A DNA stretch of 64,000 nucleotides from Megaustenia siamemsis (GCA_032433765.1 JAVIAB010000041.1:81270928-81334927), one strand, 5' to 3'; shown: positions 1 to 12,475, counted from the first letter of the stretch. Notes: generated by a model not told the origin, from the sequence alone. Numbers and translations: made by a program.

Positions 1-240
1 CACTCTCCTGTCTCCCTTCCTGTCTCTCACTCCCCTTTCTCACTCTCCTGTCTCCATTCCTGTCTCTCGCTCCCCTCTCTCACTCCCCTTTCTCACTCTC
101 CTGTCTCCATTTCCCCCTGTTTCTTTTCCTTTCTTTCACTCCCCTCTTTTCCTCCCCTCTCTCAATTGCCCCCTCTTTCTGTCTCTTTTTCTCTGCAAGA
201 TTCTCTTCCCTCCCCCCTCTTCTCTGAAATACACCCCCTC
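1..240. repeat. CT-rich imperfect repeat, window edge
   Basis: The plus strand is almost purely pyrimidine. Phrases such as ctcactctcctgtctcc and ctcactcccctttct recur at irregular spacing, so this is a degenerate tandem repeat cut by the left window edge. No coding signal is visible. Confidence 0.7.
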
Positions 241-440
241 CCCGCCCCCGACAAGGGAAGTAACCCAGCTTGCATTGGTTGTTGTCGTTAACAGTTGAGC
301 AGAACTCTCAGACAACAAGTGAACGCTTCCAGTCAGTCCCTGAGGAGGTCACCAGTACGGTAGAGCCAGATCTGTCCAGCTGTCATTGACTCAAGGTTGG
401 TTCATATCAACCGTTCACTGTTAACTCAGAAAATGACCGC
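241..440. other. Short non-repetitive spacer, no gene seen
   Basis: This stretch lies between the CT tract and the TG tract. I see no splice-flanked open frame, no RNA gene and no recognisable element in it. Confidence 0.5.
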
Positions 441-672
441 TCTCTCTCTCTCTGTGTCTCTGTCTGTGTCTCTGTGTGTGTGTGTGTCTGTGTGTGTGTC
501 TGTGTGTGTCTGTGTGTGTGTCTGTGGGTGTGTCTGTGGGTGTGTCTGTCTGTGTGTCTGTCTGTGTGTGTGTGGGTGTGTCTGTCTGTATGTGTCTCTG
601 TGTGTGTGTCTGTGTGCCTCTGTGTGTGTCTGTGTGTGCCGCTGTCTCTGTGTTTTTCTCGCTGTTTCTATC
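441..672. repeat. (TG)n / TGTGTC microsatellite
   Basis: A CT run at about 441 passes into tgtgtgtgtctg variants that continue to about 640. Frames read Val/Cys-rich on one strand and Thr/His-rich on the other only because the dinucleotide has no stop codons. Alternating purine-pyrimidine tracts of this kind can adopt Z-DNA. Confidence 0.85.
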
Positions 673-761
673 TGTCTAGGAACTGTCAATCTCTGGCCTG
701 TATCTTCAACTACAGACGTCTTTACTTTATCGACATCAAAGATTCCATTTATAGTCTAGCT

Positions 762-871
762 CCAACAATTTAAAGATTCAATTTATATTCTAGCTCCAAC
801 AATTTAAAGATTCAATTTATATTCTAGCTCCAACAATTTAAAGATTCAATTTATATTCTAGCTCCAACAAA
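762..871. repeat. 34 bp tandem repeat, about 3 copies
   Basis: Units share tttaaagattcaatttat followed by attctagctccaaca. Closely related wording (ctccaacaatctatagatt near 2526 and ctatctccaacac near 4111) appears on the far sides of the next retroelements. I infer that those elements inserted into, or between, copies of this repeat. Confidence 0.75.
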
Positions 872-1300
872 TCATCATCATCATCGAGTGCCATCTCCGC
901 ATCGAAGGTTGGCTACCATGGAGCGCCATTCCACTCTGTCTCTTGCTTTGATGGTGCAGGTTGTCATAGGCTGACTTGTCCATCTTTTGATGTTACTCAT
1001 CCATGTTATTCTTGGTCTGCCTCTTTTACTTTCTATTTTTCTCTTCCAAGATTACTTTTAGTTGGCTGTTGTGTCTTTTAACATGGCCCGAACATCTCAT
1101 TTGTCTTGTTTGAATTGTGTTTAGTAGTCATCTTTTTATTTTTAGTTGTTTTAAGACTTCATCGTTTGTTTTCTGTTCTTTCCATCCAATTCTACCTATT
1201 CTTCTACAAATAAACATTTCAAAGGCTTCACTTTAATTTTCTATTCTGTTTACTTGTCTAATGTCCATGTTTCTCCACCATACACGAAAGACTGGAACCT
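872..1300 (-). mobile_element. RTE-type non-LTR retrotransposon fragment, subfamily B (3' end)
   Basis: Read on the minus strand, this is the 3' end of a retrotransposon. The frame is broken, but it keeps the region after the reverse transcriptase (a Lys/Arg-rich stretch with a degraded GHVKRHNSLLK-like motif) and ends in CGGAGATGGCACTC followed by (GATGAT)n. Two other copies of the same subfamily occur at 37894-38590 (minus) and 42215-42548 (plus). It is 5' truncated, holds stops and cannot be active. The short-tandem-repeat 3' tail, rather than poly(A), is usual for the RTE clade; that clade call is family knowledge. Confidence 0.75.
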
Positions 1301-1304
1301 CATC

Positions 1305-2505
1305 ATGCTATTCCAAACAAACGCCGTGAGGAGAAATTCTAACTTTTGGCAGAAAAAAAAACATCAACTTGCATTGCCTAAAAAGAGTGGGGCTTTTGAA
1401 TGCAGTGATTTGAGAACAATAAGCCTAATGAGCCAGGTAACACAAATCTTGTTCAAAGTTATACAAGGAAGGATTCAGAATAAAATCAATATGGAATTAC
1501 AACAACGATTTGAATTTAAGAAAAACAGTGGGACAAAAGAAGTCATATTCTGCATGAGGACACTAATCGAAAAGTACACAGAAGTAAACAAACAAATATA
1601 TGCCTGCTTCATAGACTACACCAAAGCTTTCGATAGAGTACACAATAAACAACCATTTATAGAGTGTATTTGTTATTATAGTTCGTATTATATATACTCC
1701 AACATCAACGAGCTACTCTTCGCAGATGACCAATGCCTAATATATGAGGATGAAAACCTGCTACAACAGCATTTAACATCTCTAGATACAAGCTGCACAA
1801 ACTACAGTATGAAAATTAACACAGCAAAAACAGAGGCTATGAGAATAAGTAAATTAAGACACCCATTAAACATTAAGATCAAAGATAAAGAAATAAAACA
1901 AGTAGAGGAATTCAAGTATTTAGGCACAATGTTCACAGAAGATGGAAAACTAGGCAGAGAAATTGACATGAGAATACAAAAAGCAAATGCTGTCACATAC
2001 CAGCTTTCACCATTGCTAAGACATCCAAACATTTCTACGCCAGCTAAACAACAATTGATAAATAGCATTTTCATACCAACTTTGTGCTATGAAAGTCAAA
2101 CATGGACCCTTTCTAAATCCCATTTAAGAAATATCAATACATGTGAGATGCGATGCTTGAGAAAAGTAACAAACAACACAAGAAGAGATAGAATACCAAA
2201 TGAAACCATAAGAAAAATGGTAGGAACAAAACCCTGTCAAGAATATATAGAACAACAACAACTTAAATGGTTTTGCCACCTGGTCAGAATGAATCCTCAC
2301 CAATCACCATCAAGTGCGTTCTTCTCGAGAATGCATGGAAAAAGACCAAGAGGAAGACCCAGAAGAAGATGGATAGATGCAGTGACAGAGACATGTAACA
2401 ACAAAGGGAAATCACTAATTCAGACAATTCGAGCAGCTCAAGAACGACAAATGATATAAACCACGACACCTTTTAGGTATCAGTGAGAAAGAGAAAGAAG
2501 AAGAT
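1305..2505 (+). mobile_element. Non-LTR retrotransposon, reverse transcriptase fragment (subfamily C)
   Basis: An almost intact frame, open to the stop at 2457-2459, encodes the C-terminal half of a reverse transcriptase. Visible parts are LPKKSGAFECSDLRTISL (fingers region), the motif A string YACFIDYTKAFDRVHN with its catalytic Asp, and LLFADDQCLIYEDE (motif C, FADD). The primer-grip motif follows as EFKYLGTMFTEDGKLG, and the basic tail is RPRGRPRRRWID. The region between motifs A and C is too short, so motif B (the conserved Gly-Gln loop) appears deleted. It sits head to head with a subfamily B fragment. The 5' half with the endonuclease is missing, so it is a dead copy. RTE-like clade is my best guess. 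Confidence 0.8.
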
Positions 2506-2545
2506 GAATATTTATTATTATATACCTCCAACAATCTATAGATTT

Positions 2546-2896
2546 TATTTATTATCTAGCCATGTACAAACAAACTGAAGTATTTATTATCTAGCCATGT
2601 ACAAACAAACTAAAGTATTTATTATCTAGCCATGTACAAACAAACTGAAGTATTTATTATCTAGCCATGTACAAACAAACTGAAGTATTTATTATCTAGC
2701 CATGTACAAACAAACTGAAGTATTTATTATCTAGCCATGTACAAATAAACTGAAGTATTTATTATCTAGCCATGTACAAACAAACTGAAGTATTTATTAT
2801 CTAGCCATGTACAAACAAACTGAAGTATTTATTATCTAGCCATGTACAAACAAACTGAAGTATTTATTATCTAGCCATGTACAAACAAACTGAAGA
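2546..2896. repeat. 35 bp tandem repeat, about 10 copies
   Basis: The unit contains tagccatgtacaaacaaact followed by gaagtatttattatc. Copies are nearly identical, differing mostly by single bases (for example aaag for gaag near 2613). The array separates retroelement copies C and A1. Confidence 0.9.
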
Positions 2897-2899
2897 ATT

Positions 2900-4102
2900 A
2901 ACAGGAAGAAAAACGCAATAAAAAAATGGATGTCTAAGATCAAAGGAAGGAGAACTGTTGATTGATCAAGAAATCATAAGGGAACGATGGACAGAATACA
3001 TTAAAGATCTTTATAATGATGAACGAACGGAAGTAAATATTAAGAATAATTGGAAGGACTAGAAATACTCAAAGAAGAAGAGGGAGACGCCTTGCGCAAA
3101 AGGAAAGCAGGGAAAGCTCCTGGACCAGATAATATAACTAAAGAAGAGATTGAAGCCATGAGTGATTTTGGAATAGTAATAATAACACAATTATTGAATG
3201 ATATCTACACCAGACGACCTGCTCAAATCAATATTCATAGCCCTACCAAAGAAATCGGGTGCGATTGAATGCGATGATTATCGCACAATCGAAGGCCATA
3301 ATATAAATAATCTAAGGTATGCTGATGATACAGTCTTAATCGCTAAGAGTGAAAATGAGTTACAAGAAATGTTGGACATTATAGTGAAAGAAAGCAAAAA
3401 TAAAGGATTCAGCCTTTATAGCAAAAAGACAGAAGTAATGGTAACAACAAAGAAAAAGACATCACCTCAGTGCAAAATAAAGACAAGTGGAACAATATTA
3501 TAACAGGTAAATGAATTTAAATATTTGGGAACTGTGTTAACCTCAGACGGAAGATGTACAGCAGAGGTGAGATGCAGAATGGCTCAGGCAAAAACAGCTT
3601 TCCAAAAAATGAGGAAGATACTATGCAATCCATTTTTGACAATATAAACAAGAAAAAGAGTTCTTAAATATTATGTAGAGCCAGTCTTAACATATGGATG
3701 TGAATCATGGACAATAGTACAACAAACAAGAAAATCACTGGAGGCTTAGAAATGTGGTTTTACAGAAGAATGTTGAGAATACCATGGACAGCTAAGAAGA
3801 GTAATGAAAACGTTCTGAAAGAGGCCAAAGCAAAAAGAGAGCTAATTTCCAATATTAGAAAGAAACAATCATCATTTTTTGGTCATGTAATGAGAAGAGA
3901 ACAACTGGAATATATTGTAACAACTGGGAAAATTGAGGGACGAATAAATAGAGGGAAGCAAAGAGAGAAAATAACAGACAGCTTAAGAGAATGGCATGGC
4001 AGAAGGTCAACAACAGAAAAGATAAATAGCTGCCGGGATTTAAACCTTTGGAGGGTCATGATCACCTTCGCTAGCAAGCATGGCACATGATGATGATGAT
4101 TT
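2900..4102 (+). mobile_element. RTE-type retrotransposon copy A1, internally deleted
   Basis: Reverse transcriptase pieces appear in order but in different frames. KAGKAPGPDNITKEEIE is near 3098. LPKKSGAIECDDYRTI is near 3243, joined directly to HNINNLRYADDTVLIA (catalytic motif C) near 3299. GFSLYSKKTEVM, EFKYLGTVLTSDGRC and YGCESWTI follow, and the post-RT region runs from EMWFYRRMLRIPWTAKKSNE to GKIEGRINRGKQREK. RT motifs A and B are missing between DDYRTI and HNINN, so this is an internal deletion as well as a 5' truncation. Several stops interrupt it. The 3' end is GGCACA followed by (TGA)n. Confidence 0.85.
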
Positions 4103-4395
4103 ATTTTCTATCTCCAACACTTTACGTCAATCTGCCAGTCAAGTACACATTTATACTTTGTTGACTTCCGTGTTTGGTCAGTGTAAAATCTTGAAATGAA
4201 GAAATCCGTCAATTAACGACATAACTTGCGTGTATCACGCATGCGCATCCCTCAATGAATCAATACCCTGACCTAGATCCTGGACTAGATCGCTCATTAA
4301 ACATTCGGCCGTCGCTGCCACTCGTGGGCTCCTCGTTCAGGAATCAGCTCTAATTAGTCCCCGAGGAGACATTTAATTGAACAGAACAAGTGTTC
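4103..4395. other. Unique spacer, no gene seen
   Basis: It begins with a remnant of the 34 bp repeat (tctatctccaacacttta) and then continues as unique DNA. No exon, RNA gene or element could be supported. Confidence 0.5.
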
Positions 4396-6105
4396 ACCCT
4401 GTGATGGGTTCATGTGTTAGTGAGTGATGTATTACGTTCATTTGTTTGTGAGTGATGTATTACGTTCATCTGTTAGTGAGTGATGTATTACGTTCATGTG
4501 TTAGTGAGTGATGTATTTCGTTCATTTGTTAGTGAGTGATGTATTACGTTCATTTGTTTGTGAGTGATGTATTACGTTCATGTGTTAGTGAGTGATGTAT
4601 TTCGTTCATTTGTTTGTGAGTGATGTATTACGTTCATGTGTTAGTGAGTGATGTATTACGTTCATTTGTTAGTGAGTGATGTATTACGTTCATGTGTTAG
4701 TGAGTGATGTATTTCGTTCATTTGTTAGTGAGTGATGTATTACGTTCATTTGTTAGTGAGTGATGTATTACGTTCATTTGTTAGTGAGTGATGTATTACG
4801 TTAATTTGTTTGTGAGTGATGTATTACGTTCATTTGTTAGTGAGTGATGTATTTCGTTCATTTCTTAGTGAGTGATGTATTTCGTTCATTTGTTAGTGAG
4901 TGATGTATTACGTTCATTTGTTTGTGAGTGATGTATTACGTTCATTTGTTAGGGAGTGATGTATTTCGTTCATTTGTTAGTGAGTGATGTATTACGTTAA
5001 TTTGTTAGTGAGTGATGTATTACGTTCATTTGTTAGTGAGTGATGTATTTCGTTCATTTGTTAGTGAGTGATGTATTACGTTCATTTGTTAGTGAGTGAT
5101 GTATTTCGTTCATTTGTTAGTGAGTGATGTATTTCGTTCATTTGTTAGTGAGTGATGTATTTCGTTCATGTGTTAGTGAGTGATGTATTACGTTCATTGT
5201 TTGTGAGTGATGTATTACGTTCATTTGTTAGGGAGTGATGTATTTCGTTCATTTGTTAGTGAGTGATGTATTACGTTAATTTGTTAGTGAGTGATGTATT
5301 ACGTTCATTTGTTAGTGAGTGATGTATTTCGTTCATTTGTTAGTGAATGATGTATTACGTTCATTTGTTAGTGAGTGATGTATTTCGCTCATTTGTTAGT
5401 GAGTGATGTATTTCGTTAATTTGTTAGTGAGTGATGTATTTCGTTAATTTGTTAGTGAGTGATGTATTTCGTTAATTTGTTAGTGAGTGATGTATTACGT
5501 TCATTTGTTAGTGAGTGATGTATTTAGTTCATTTGTTAGTCAGTGATGTATTACGTTCATTTGTTAGTCAGTGATGTATTTCGTTCATTTGTTAGTGAGT
5601 GATGTATTACGTTAATTTGTTAGTGAGTGATGTATTACGTTCATTTGTTAGTGAGTGATGTATTACGTTCATTTGTTAGTGAGTGATGTATTACGTTCAT
5701 TTGTTAGTGAGTGATGTATTACGTTCATTTGTTAGTGAGTGATGTATTACGTTCATTTGTTAGTGAGTGATGTATTTCGTTCATTTGTTAGTGAGTGATG
5801 TATTTAGTTCATTTGTTAGTGAGTGATGTATTACGTTCATTTGTTAGTGAGTGATGTATTTCGTTCATGTGTTAGTGAGTGATGTATTTCGTTCATTTGT
5901 TAGTGAGTGATGTATTACGTTCATTTGTTAGTGAGTGATGTATTACGTTCATTTGTTAGTGAGTGATGTATTACATTCATTTGTTAGTGAGTGATGTATT
6001 TCGTTCATTTGTTAGTGAGTGATGTATTTCGTTCATTTGTTAGTGAGTGATGTATTTCGTTCATTTGTTAGTGAGTGATGTATTTCGTTCATTTGTTAGT
6101 GAGTG
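4396..6105. repeat. 28 bp tandem repeat, about 60 copies
   Basis: Each unit reads approximately gtgatgtattacgttcattt followed by gttagtga. Recurrent variants are ttacg/ttucg-type changes written here as gtattacg versus gtatttcg, tgttag versus tgtttg, and catttg versus catgtg. The order of these variants repeats in stretches, which suggests multi-unit duplication. The right end passes without a gap into the 20 bp array. Confidence 0.95.
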
Positions 6106-7125
6106 ATAAATTATGACCGAGTGGTGTAAATTATTACAAAACGATGTAAATTATTACCGAACGATGTAAATTATTACCGAGCGATGTAAATTATTACCGA
6201 GCGATGTAAATTATTACCGAGCGATGTAAATTATTACCGAGCGATGTAAATTATTACCGAGGGGTGTAAATTATTACCGAGGGGTGTAAATTGTTACCGA
6301 ACGATGTAAATTGTTACCGAGGGGTGTAAATTATTACCGAGGGGTGTAAATTGTTACCGAGGGGTGTACATTATTACCGAGGGGTGTAAATTATTACCGA
6401 GGGGTGTAAATTGTTACCGAGGGGTGTAAATTGTTACCGAGGGGTGTAAATTGTTACCGAGGGGTGTATATTATTACCGAGGGGTGTAAATTATTACCGA
6501 GGGGTGTAAATTATTACCGAGGGGTGTAAATTATTACCGAGGGGTGTAAATTGTTACCGAGCGATGTAAATTGTTAGCGATGGGTTTAAATTATTACCGA
6601 GGGTGTAAATTTTTACCGAGGTGTGTAAATTGTTTCCAAGGGGTGGAAATTGTTACCGAGGAGTGTAAATTATTACCGAGGAATGTAAATTGTTACCGAG
6701 GGGTGTAAATTGTTACCGAGCGATGTAAATTGTTACCGAGCGATGTAAATTGTTACCATGGGGGGGGGGTAAATTGTTATCCAGCGATGTAAAGTGTTAC
6801 TGAGGCGTGTAAATTGTTCCCGAGCAATGGAAATTGTTACCGAGCGATGTAAACTGTTACCGAGCGATGTAAAGTGTTACCGAGCGATGTAAATTGTTAC
6901 CGAGATGTGTAAAGTGTTACCGAGCGATGTAAATTGTTACCGAGCGATGTAAAGTGTTACCGAGCGATGTAAAGTGTTACCGAGCGATGTAAATTGTTAC
7001 CGAGGGTTGTAAATTGTTACTGAGCGATGTAAAGTGTTACCGAGCGGTGTAAAGTGTTACCGAACGATGTAAATTGTTACCGAGCGGTGTAAATTGTTAC
7101 CGAGCTATATAAATTTGTTCCGAGC
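6106..7125. repeat. 20 bp tandem repeat I, about 50 copies
   Basis: The unit is gatgtaaattattaccgagc. The left part is dominated by ggggtgtaaatt variants and the right part by cgatgtaaagtg variants. It is continuous with the next array, whose unit differs at only a few positions. Confidence 0.93.
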
Positions 7126-9212
7126 TATGTAAGTTGTTACTGAACGACATATGTTGTTACTGAACGACATAAGTTGTTACTGAACGACATAAGTTGTTAC
7201 TGAACGACGTAAGTTTTTACTGAACGACATAAGTTGTTACTGAACGACATAAGTTGTTACTGAACGACATAATTTGTTACTGAACAATGTAAGTTGTTAT
7301 TGAACGATATAAGTTGTTACTGAACTATGTAAGTTGTTACTGAACGACATACGTTGTCACTGAATGATGCAAATTGTTACTGAACGATGCAAGTTGTTAC
7401 TGAACGACTTAAGTTGTTACTGAACGATATATATATTGTTACTGAACGACAATAGCTGTTACTGAACGACATAAATTGTTACTGAAGGACATACGTTGTT
7501 ACTAAACGACGTAAGTTGTTACTGAACGATGCAAGTTGTTACTTACCGATGTAAGTTGTTACTGAACGATGCAAATTGTTACTGAACGATGTAAATTGTT
7601 ACTGAACGATGTAAGTTGTTACTTACCGATGTAAGTTGTTACTGAACGATGTAAGTTGTTACTTACCGATGTAAGTTGTTACTGAACGATGCAAGTTGTT
7701 ACTGAACGATGTAAGTTGTTACTTACCGATGTAAGTTGTTACTGAACGATGTAAGTTGTTACTTACCGATGTAAGTTGTTACTGAACGATGCAAGTTGTT
7801 ACTTACCGATGTAAGTTGTTACTGAACGATGTAAATTGTTACTGAACGATGTAAGTTGTTACTTACCGATGCAAGTTGTTACTTTCCGATGTAAGTTGTT
7901 ACTGAACGATGCAAATTGTTACTGAACGATGCAAGTTGTTACTGAACGATGTAAGTTGTTACTGAACGACATAAGGATTTACTGAACGATGTAAGTTGTT
8001 ACTGAACGATGCAAATTGTTACTGAACGATGTAAGTTGTTACTGAACGATGTAAGTTGTTACTGAACGATGTAAGTTGTTACTGAACGATGTAAGTTGTT
8101 ACTGAACGATGTAAGTTGTTACTGAACGATGTAAGTTGTTACTGAACGATGTAAGTTGTTACTGAACGATGTAAGTTGTTACTGAACGATGTAAGTTGTT
8201 ACTGAACGATGTAAGTTGTTACTGAACGATGTAACTTGTTACTGAACGATGTAAGTTGTTACTGAACGACATAAGTTGTTACTGAACGACATAATGTGTT
8301 ACTGAACGACATAATTTGTTACTGAACAATGTAAGTTGTTACTGAACGACATAATTTGTTACTGAATAATGTAAGTTGTTACTGAACGACATAAGTTGTT
8401 ACTGAACGACATAAGTTGTTACTGAACAATGTAAGTTGTTACTGAACGACATAAGTTATTACTGAACGACATAATTTGTTACTGAACGATATAAGTTGTC
8501 ACTGAACAATTTAAGTTATTACTGAACGACATAATTTGTTACTGAACAATGTAAGTTGTTACTGAACGATATAAGTTGTTACTGAACAATTTAAGTTGTT
8601 ACTGAACGACATAATTTGTTACTGAACAATGTAAGTTGTTACTGATCGACGTAAATTGTTACTGAACGATGCAAGTTGTTACTGAACGCCTTAAGTTGTT
8701 ACTGAAAGATATACAGTGTTACTGAACGACTTAAATTGTTACTGAACGACATACATTGCTACTGAACGACGTAAGTTGTTACTGAACGATGTAAGTTGTT
8801 ACTAAACTATGTAAGTTGTTACTGAACGATGTAAGTTGCTACTGAACTATGTAAGTTGTTACTGAACGACGTAAGTTGTTACTGAACGATGTAAGTTGTT
8901 ACTGAACGATGTAAGTTGTTACTGAACGATGTAAGTTGTTACTGAACGATGTAAGTTGTTACTGAACGATGTAAGTTGTTACTGAACGACGTAAGTTGTT
9001 ACTGAACGATGTAAGTTGTTACTGAACGATGTAAGTTGTTACTGAACGATGTAAGTTGTTACTGAACGATGTAAGTTGTTACTGAACGATGTAAGTTGTT
9101 ACTGAACGACGTAAGTTGTTACTGAACGATGTAAGTTGTTACTGAACGACATAAGTATTTACTGAACGATGTAAGTTGTTACTGAAAGACGTAAATTGTT
9201 ATTGAGTTTCGT
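7126..9212. repeat. 20 bp tandem repeat II, about 104 copies
   Basis: The unit is actgaacgatgtaagttgtt. Alternating subtypes include acttaccgatg (7540-7880), cgacataa (8260-8640) and a very uniform stretch at 8040-8220 and again at 8880-9160. With array I this makes about 155 twenty-base units in phase. Confidence 0.95.
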
Positions 9213-9417
9213 ATTTTATTAATCTGACAACTGATAAGAAAACAGTTAACGCAGATGTGATGTCGATATTTAACCAGTTCATCAATTTGCCCTGGCGGCA
9301 GCCATTTTGGTCTATTCTTTTTCATGTCGTAAATGCCAATGCTTTTTTTAAATGCGCAAAGTACTCTCGGCGTCTCATGTTTTTCGTCGTTATCTCAGAG
9401 AGGTAGATACGGGACCT
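9213..9417. other. Unique spacer, no gene seen
   Basis: This is single-copy sequence between arrays, including ccctggcggcagccattttgg. I see no open frame with splice signals and no RNA fold that I can support. Confidence 0.5.
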
Positions 9418-10052
9418 CACTACCCAGAGACCAGGAGAGGGTAAACATTGGAGCTCACTACCCAAAGACCAGGAGAGGGTAAACATTGGAGCTCACTACC
9501 AAGAGACCAGGAGAGGGTAAACATTGGAGCTCACTACCCAGAGACTAGGAGAGGGTAAACATTGGAGCTCACTACCCAGAGACTAGGAGAGGGTAAACAT
9601 TGGGCTCACTACCCAGAGACCAGGAGAGGGTAAACATTGGAGCTCACTACCCAGAGACTAGGAGAGGGTAAACATTGGAGCTCACTACCAAGAGACCAGG
9701 AGAGGGTAAACATTGGAGCTCACTACCAAGAGACCAGGAGAGGGTAAACATTGGAGCTCACTACCCAGAGACCAGGAGAGGGTAAACATTGGAGCTCACT
9801 ACCCAGAGACCAGGAGAGGGTAAACATTGGAGCTCACTACCCAGAGACCAGGAGAGGGTAAACATTGGAGCTCACTACCAAGAGACCAGGAGAGGGTAAA
9901 CATTGGAGCTCACTACCAAGAGACCAGGAGAGGGTAAACATTGGAGCTCACTACCAAGAGACCAGGAGAGGGTAAACATTGGAGCTCACTACCAAGAGAC
10001 CAGGAGAGGGTAAACATTGGAGCTCACTACCCAGAGACCAGGAGAGGGTAAA
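9418..10052. repeat. 38 bp tandem repeat, about 17 copies
   Basis: The unit begins accaggagagggtaaacatt and continues ggagctcactacccagag. The period was checked directly: ggtaaacatt falls at 9781 and again at 9819. Variation is mostly acccagag versus accaagag. Confidence 0.95.
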
Positions 10053-10069
10053 GCTGTGAGACAATCAGT

Positions 10070-10165
10070 GATTCGAAGAGAAACATTTAATGGGATTTGA
10101 ACCAAGGGCCTTCTTAATACGAGGCCGACGTGTTCACCCTCAAGCAGCGAGCCCTGCATGTCGAA
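10070..10165 (-). repeat. tRNA-like fragment (possible tRNA-derived SINE or tRNA pseudogene)
   Basis: On the minus strand, GGTTCAAATCCC (a perfect RNA polymerase III B-box / T-loop) is preceded about 35 bases upstream by GCTTGAGGGTGAACACG, which resembles a D-arm/A-box. A GGCCTCGTATTAAGAAGGCC hairpin sits at the anticodon-arm position. The anticodon loop is not normal, so a working tRNA is unlikely. Confidence 0.4.
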
Positions 10166-10239
10166 GGACGATCATACTTCACAAAGTACCGACAACTCTT
10201 GACTCTCATTGACTGCTCGACGTCTCCTCGACCATTTCC

Positions 10240-11806
10240 CTTCACAAAGTTTAGTAGAACATCCACAAGTTTAGTAGAACATCCACAAGTTTAGTAGAAC
10301 ATCCACAAGTTAAGTAGAACATCCACAAGTTTAGTAGAACATCCACAAGTTTAGTAGAACATCCACAAGTTTAGTAGAACATCCACAAGTTTAGTAGAAC
10401 ACCTACACGTTTAGTAGAACATCCACAAGTTTAGTAGAACATCCACAAGTTTAGTAGAACATCCACAAGTTAAGTAGAACATCCACAAGTTTAGTAGAAC
10501 ACCTACACGTTTAGTAGAACATCCACAAGTTTAGTAGAACATCCACAAGTTTAGTACAACATCCACAAGTTTAGTACAACATCCACAAGTTAAGTGGAAC
10601 ATCCACAAGTTTAGTAGAAAATCTACAAGTTTAGTAGAACATCCACAAGTTTAGTAGAACATCTACACGTTTAGTAGAACATCCACAAGTTTAGTAGAAC
10701 ATCCACAAGTTTAGTAGAACATCCGCAAGTTAAGTAGAACATCCACAAGTTTAGTTGAACATCTACACGTTTAGTAGAACATCTACACGTTTAGTAGAAC
10801 ATCCACAAGTTTAATAGAACATCCACAAGTTTAGTAGAACATCCACAAGTTTAGTAGAACATCTACAAGTTTAGTAGAACATCTACACGTTTAGTAGAAC
10901 ATCTACACGTTTAGTAGAACATCCACAAGTTTAGTAGAACATCCACAAATTTAGTAGAACATCCACAAGTTAAGTAGAACATCTACACGTTTAGTAGAAC
11001 ATCTACACGTTTAGTAGAACATCCACAAGTTTAGTAGAACATCCACAAGTTTAGTAGAACATCCACAAGTTTAGTAGAACATCCACAAGTTTAGTAGAAC
11101 ATCTACACGTTTAGTAGAACATCTACAAGTTTAGTAGAACATCCACAAGTTTAGTAGAACATCCACAAGTTAGTAGAACATCCACAATTTAAGTAGAACA
11201 TCCACAAGTTTAGTAGAACATCTACACGTTTAGTAGAACATCCACAAGTTTAGTAGAACATCCACAAGTTAAGTAGAACATCCACAAGTTTAGTAGAACA
11301 TCTACACGTTTAGTAGAACATCCACAAGTTTAGTAGAACATCCACAAGTTAAGTAGAACATCCACAAGTTTAGTAGAACATCCACAAGTTTAGTAGAACA
11401 ACCACAAGTTTAGTAGAACTTCCACAAGTTTAGTAGAATATCTACAAGTTTAGTAGAACATTCACAAGTTTAGTAGAACATCCACAAGTTTAGTAGAACA
11501 TCCACAAGTTTAGTAGGACATCCACAAGTTAAGTAGAGCATCCACAAGTTTAGTAGGAGGACATCCACAAGTTAAGTAGAACATCTACAAGATAAGTAGA
11601 AAATCCACAAGTTTAGTAGAGCATCCACAAGTTAAGTAGAACATCCACAAGTTTAGTAGAACATCTACAAGATAAGTAGAAAATCCACAAGTTTAGTAGA
11701 ACATCCACAAGTTTAGTAGAACATCCACAAGTTTAGTAGAACATCCACAAGTCAAGTAGAGCATCCACAAGTTTAGTAGAACTTCCACAAATTTAGTAGA
11801 ACATCC
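10240..11806. repeat. 20 bp tandem repeat III, about 78 copies
   Basis: The unit is aagtttagtagaacatccac. Common variants are catctacacg and gttaagtag. The period is kept to the base over long stretches, and the array becomes irregular after 11540, where longer units such as gtaggaggacatcc appear. Confidence 0.95.
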
Positions 11807-12220
11807 GCTCTGGAAACATGCCACTAGAACATAATACTCTATAAATAGATCAATTTGTATTCCACAAAACCTGGCCAAAGTCAACGACATCAGCGCACGA
11901 GAGTTATTTACGTTCACTAGACGAGCTCAAACCGAGTGAGATCAAACTCGTGAATTGTACTCTCCGTTCGCATGTAGCACGTGCATAACTGCCTCTCGCA
12001 CGTGCCAAATAATAACTCAAGTTGTGGAGCGGGTGCCCGGGGAGAGCCAGACATTCCTCAATTTTGTTGATTTTGATGAAAGAAATGTCGGTTGAGTTCA
12101 AATTGATGGAAGCGCAACGATATCTCTTCATGAAGCCAGCGATGCCGTTGGAATGTGGAACAGTCCGTCAAACCTAAAGTCTGTTACAAAATAGACCTTC
12201 CGTAGAGCTCGTTACAAAGA
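11807..12220. other. Unique spacer, no gene seen
   Basis: This is non-repetitive sequence with several CACGTG-like words (gcacgtgcataa, gcacgtgcc near 11980-12008). Short minus-strand frames here have no protein-like features. No exon or element could be supported. Confidence 0.45.
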
Positions 12221-12475
12221 ATGTTACAAATAATCATTATCAAGGTGCCGTGAGAGATCATGTCTTTCAACAATCTTCTATCCACAGTGCATCGTATCAG
12301 TTCTGTTGTTGACGGTTTTCCATGCCATGACACCAAGCTATCCAGTATTTTCTCTCTTTGTCGCCCGCGATCTCTCTTTCCTTTTATTTTGCCAGTTGTA
12401 ACCAAGTATTCCAACTCTCCTCTTCTCATGATGTGCCTGAAAAATGTTTATTGTTTCTTTCTGATGTTTTTATAG
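12221..12475 (-). mobile_element. RTE-type retrotransposon tail, copy A5
   Basis: On the minus strand this encodes the far C-terminus of the RTE family seen elsewhere in the window: MRRGELEYLVTTGKIKGKRD, then RQREKILDSLVSWHG and STTELIRCTVD. It closely matches copies at 53419-53709 (plus) and 60194-60420 (minus). It is severely 5' truncated. Confidence 0.85.

Noticed and set aside
4375..4400. Steroid-receptor-like inverted repeat agaacaagtgttca
   Set aside because: The spacer is two bases, not three, and the site is single and isolated; likely chance.
10070..10165. Functional tRNA gene on the minus strand
   Set aside because: The B-box is good, but the anticodon arm and acceptor stem do not pair properly; kept only as a tRNA-like fragment.
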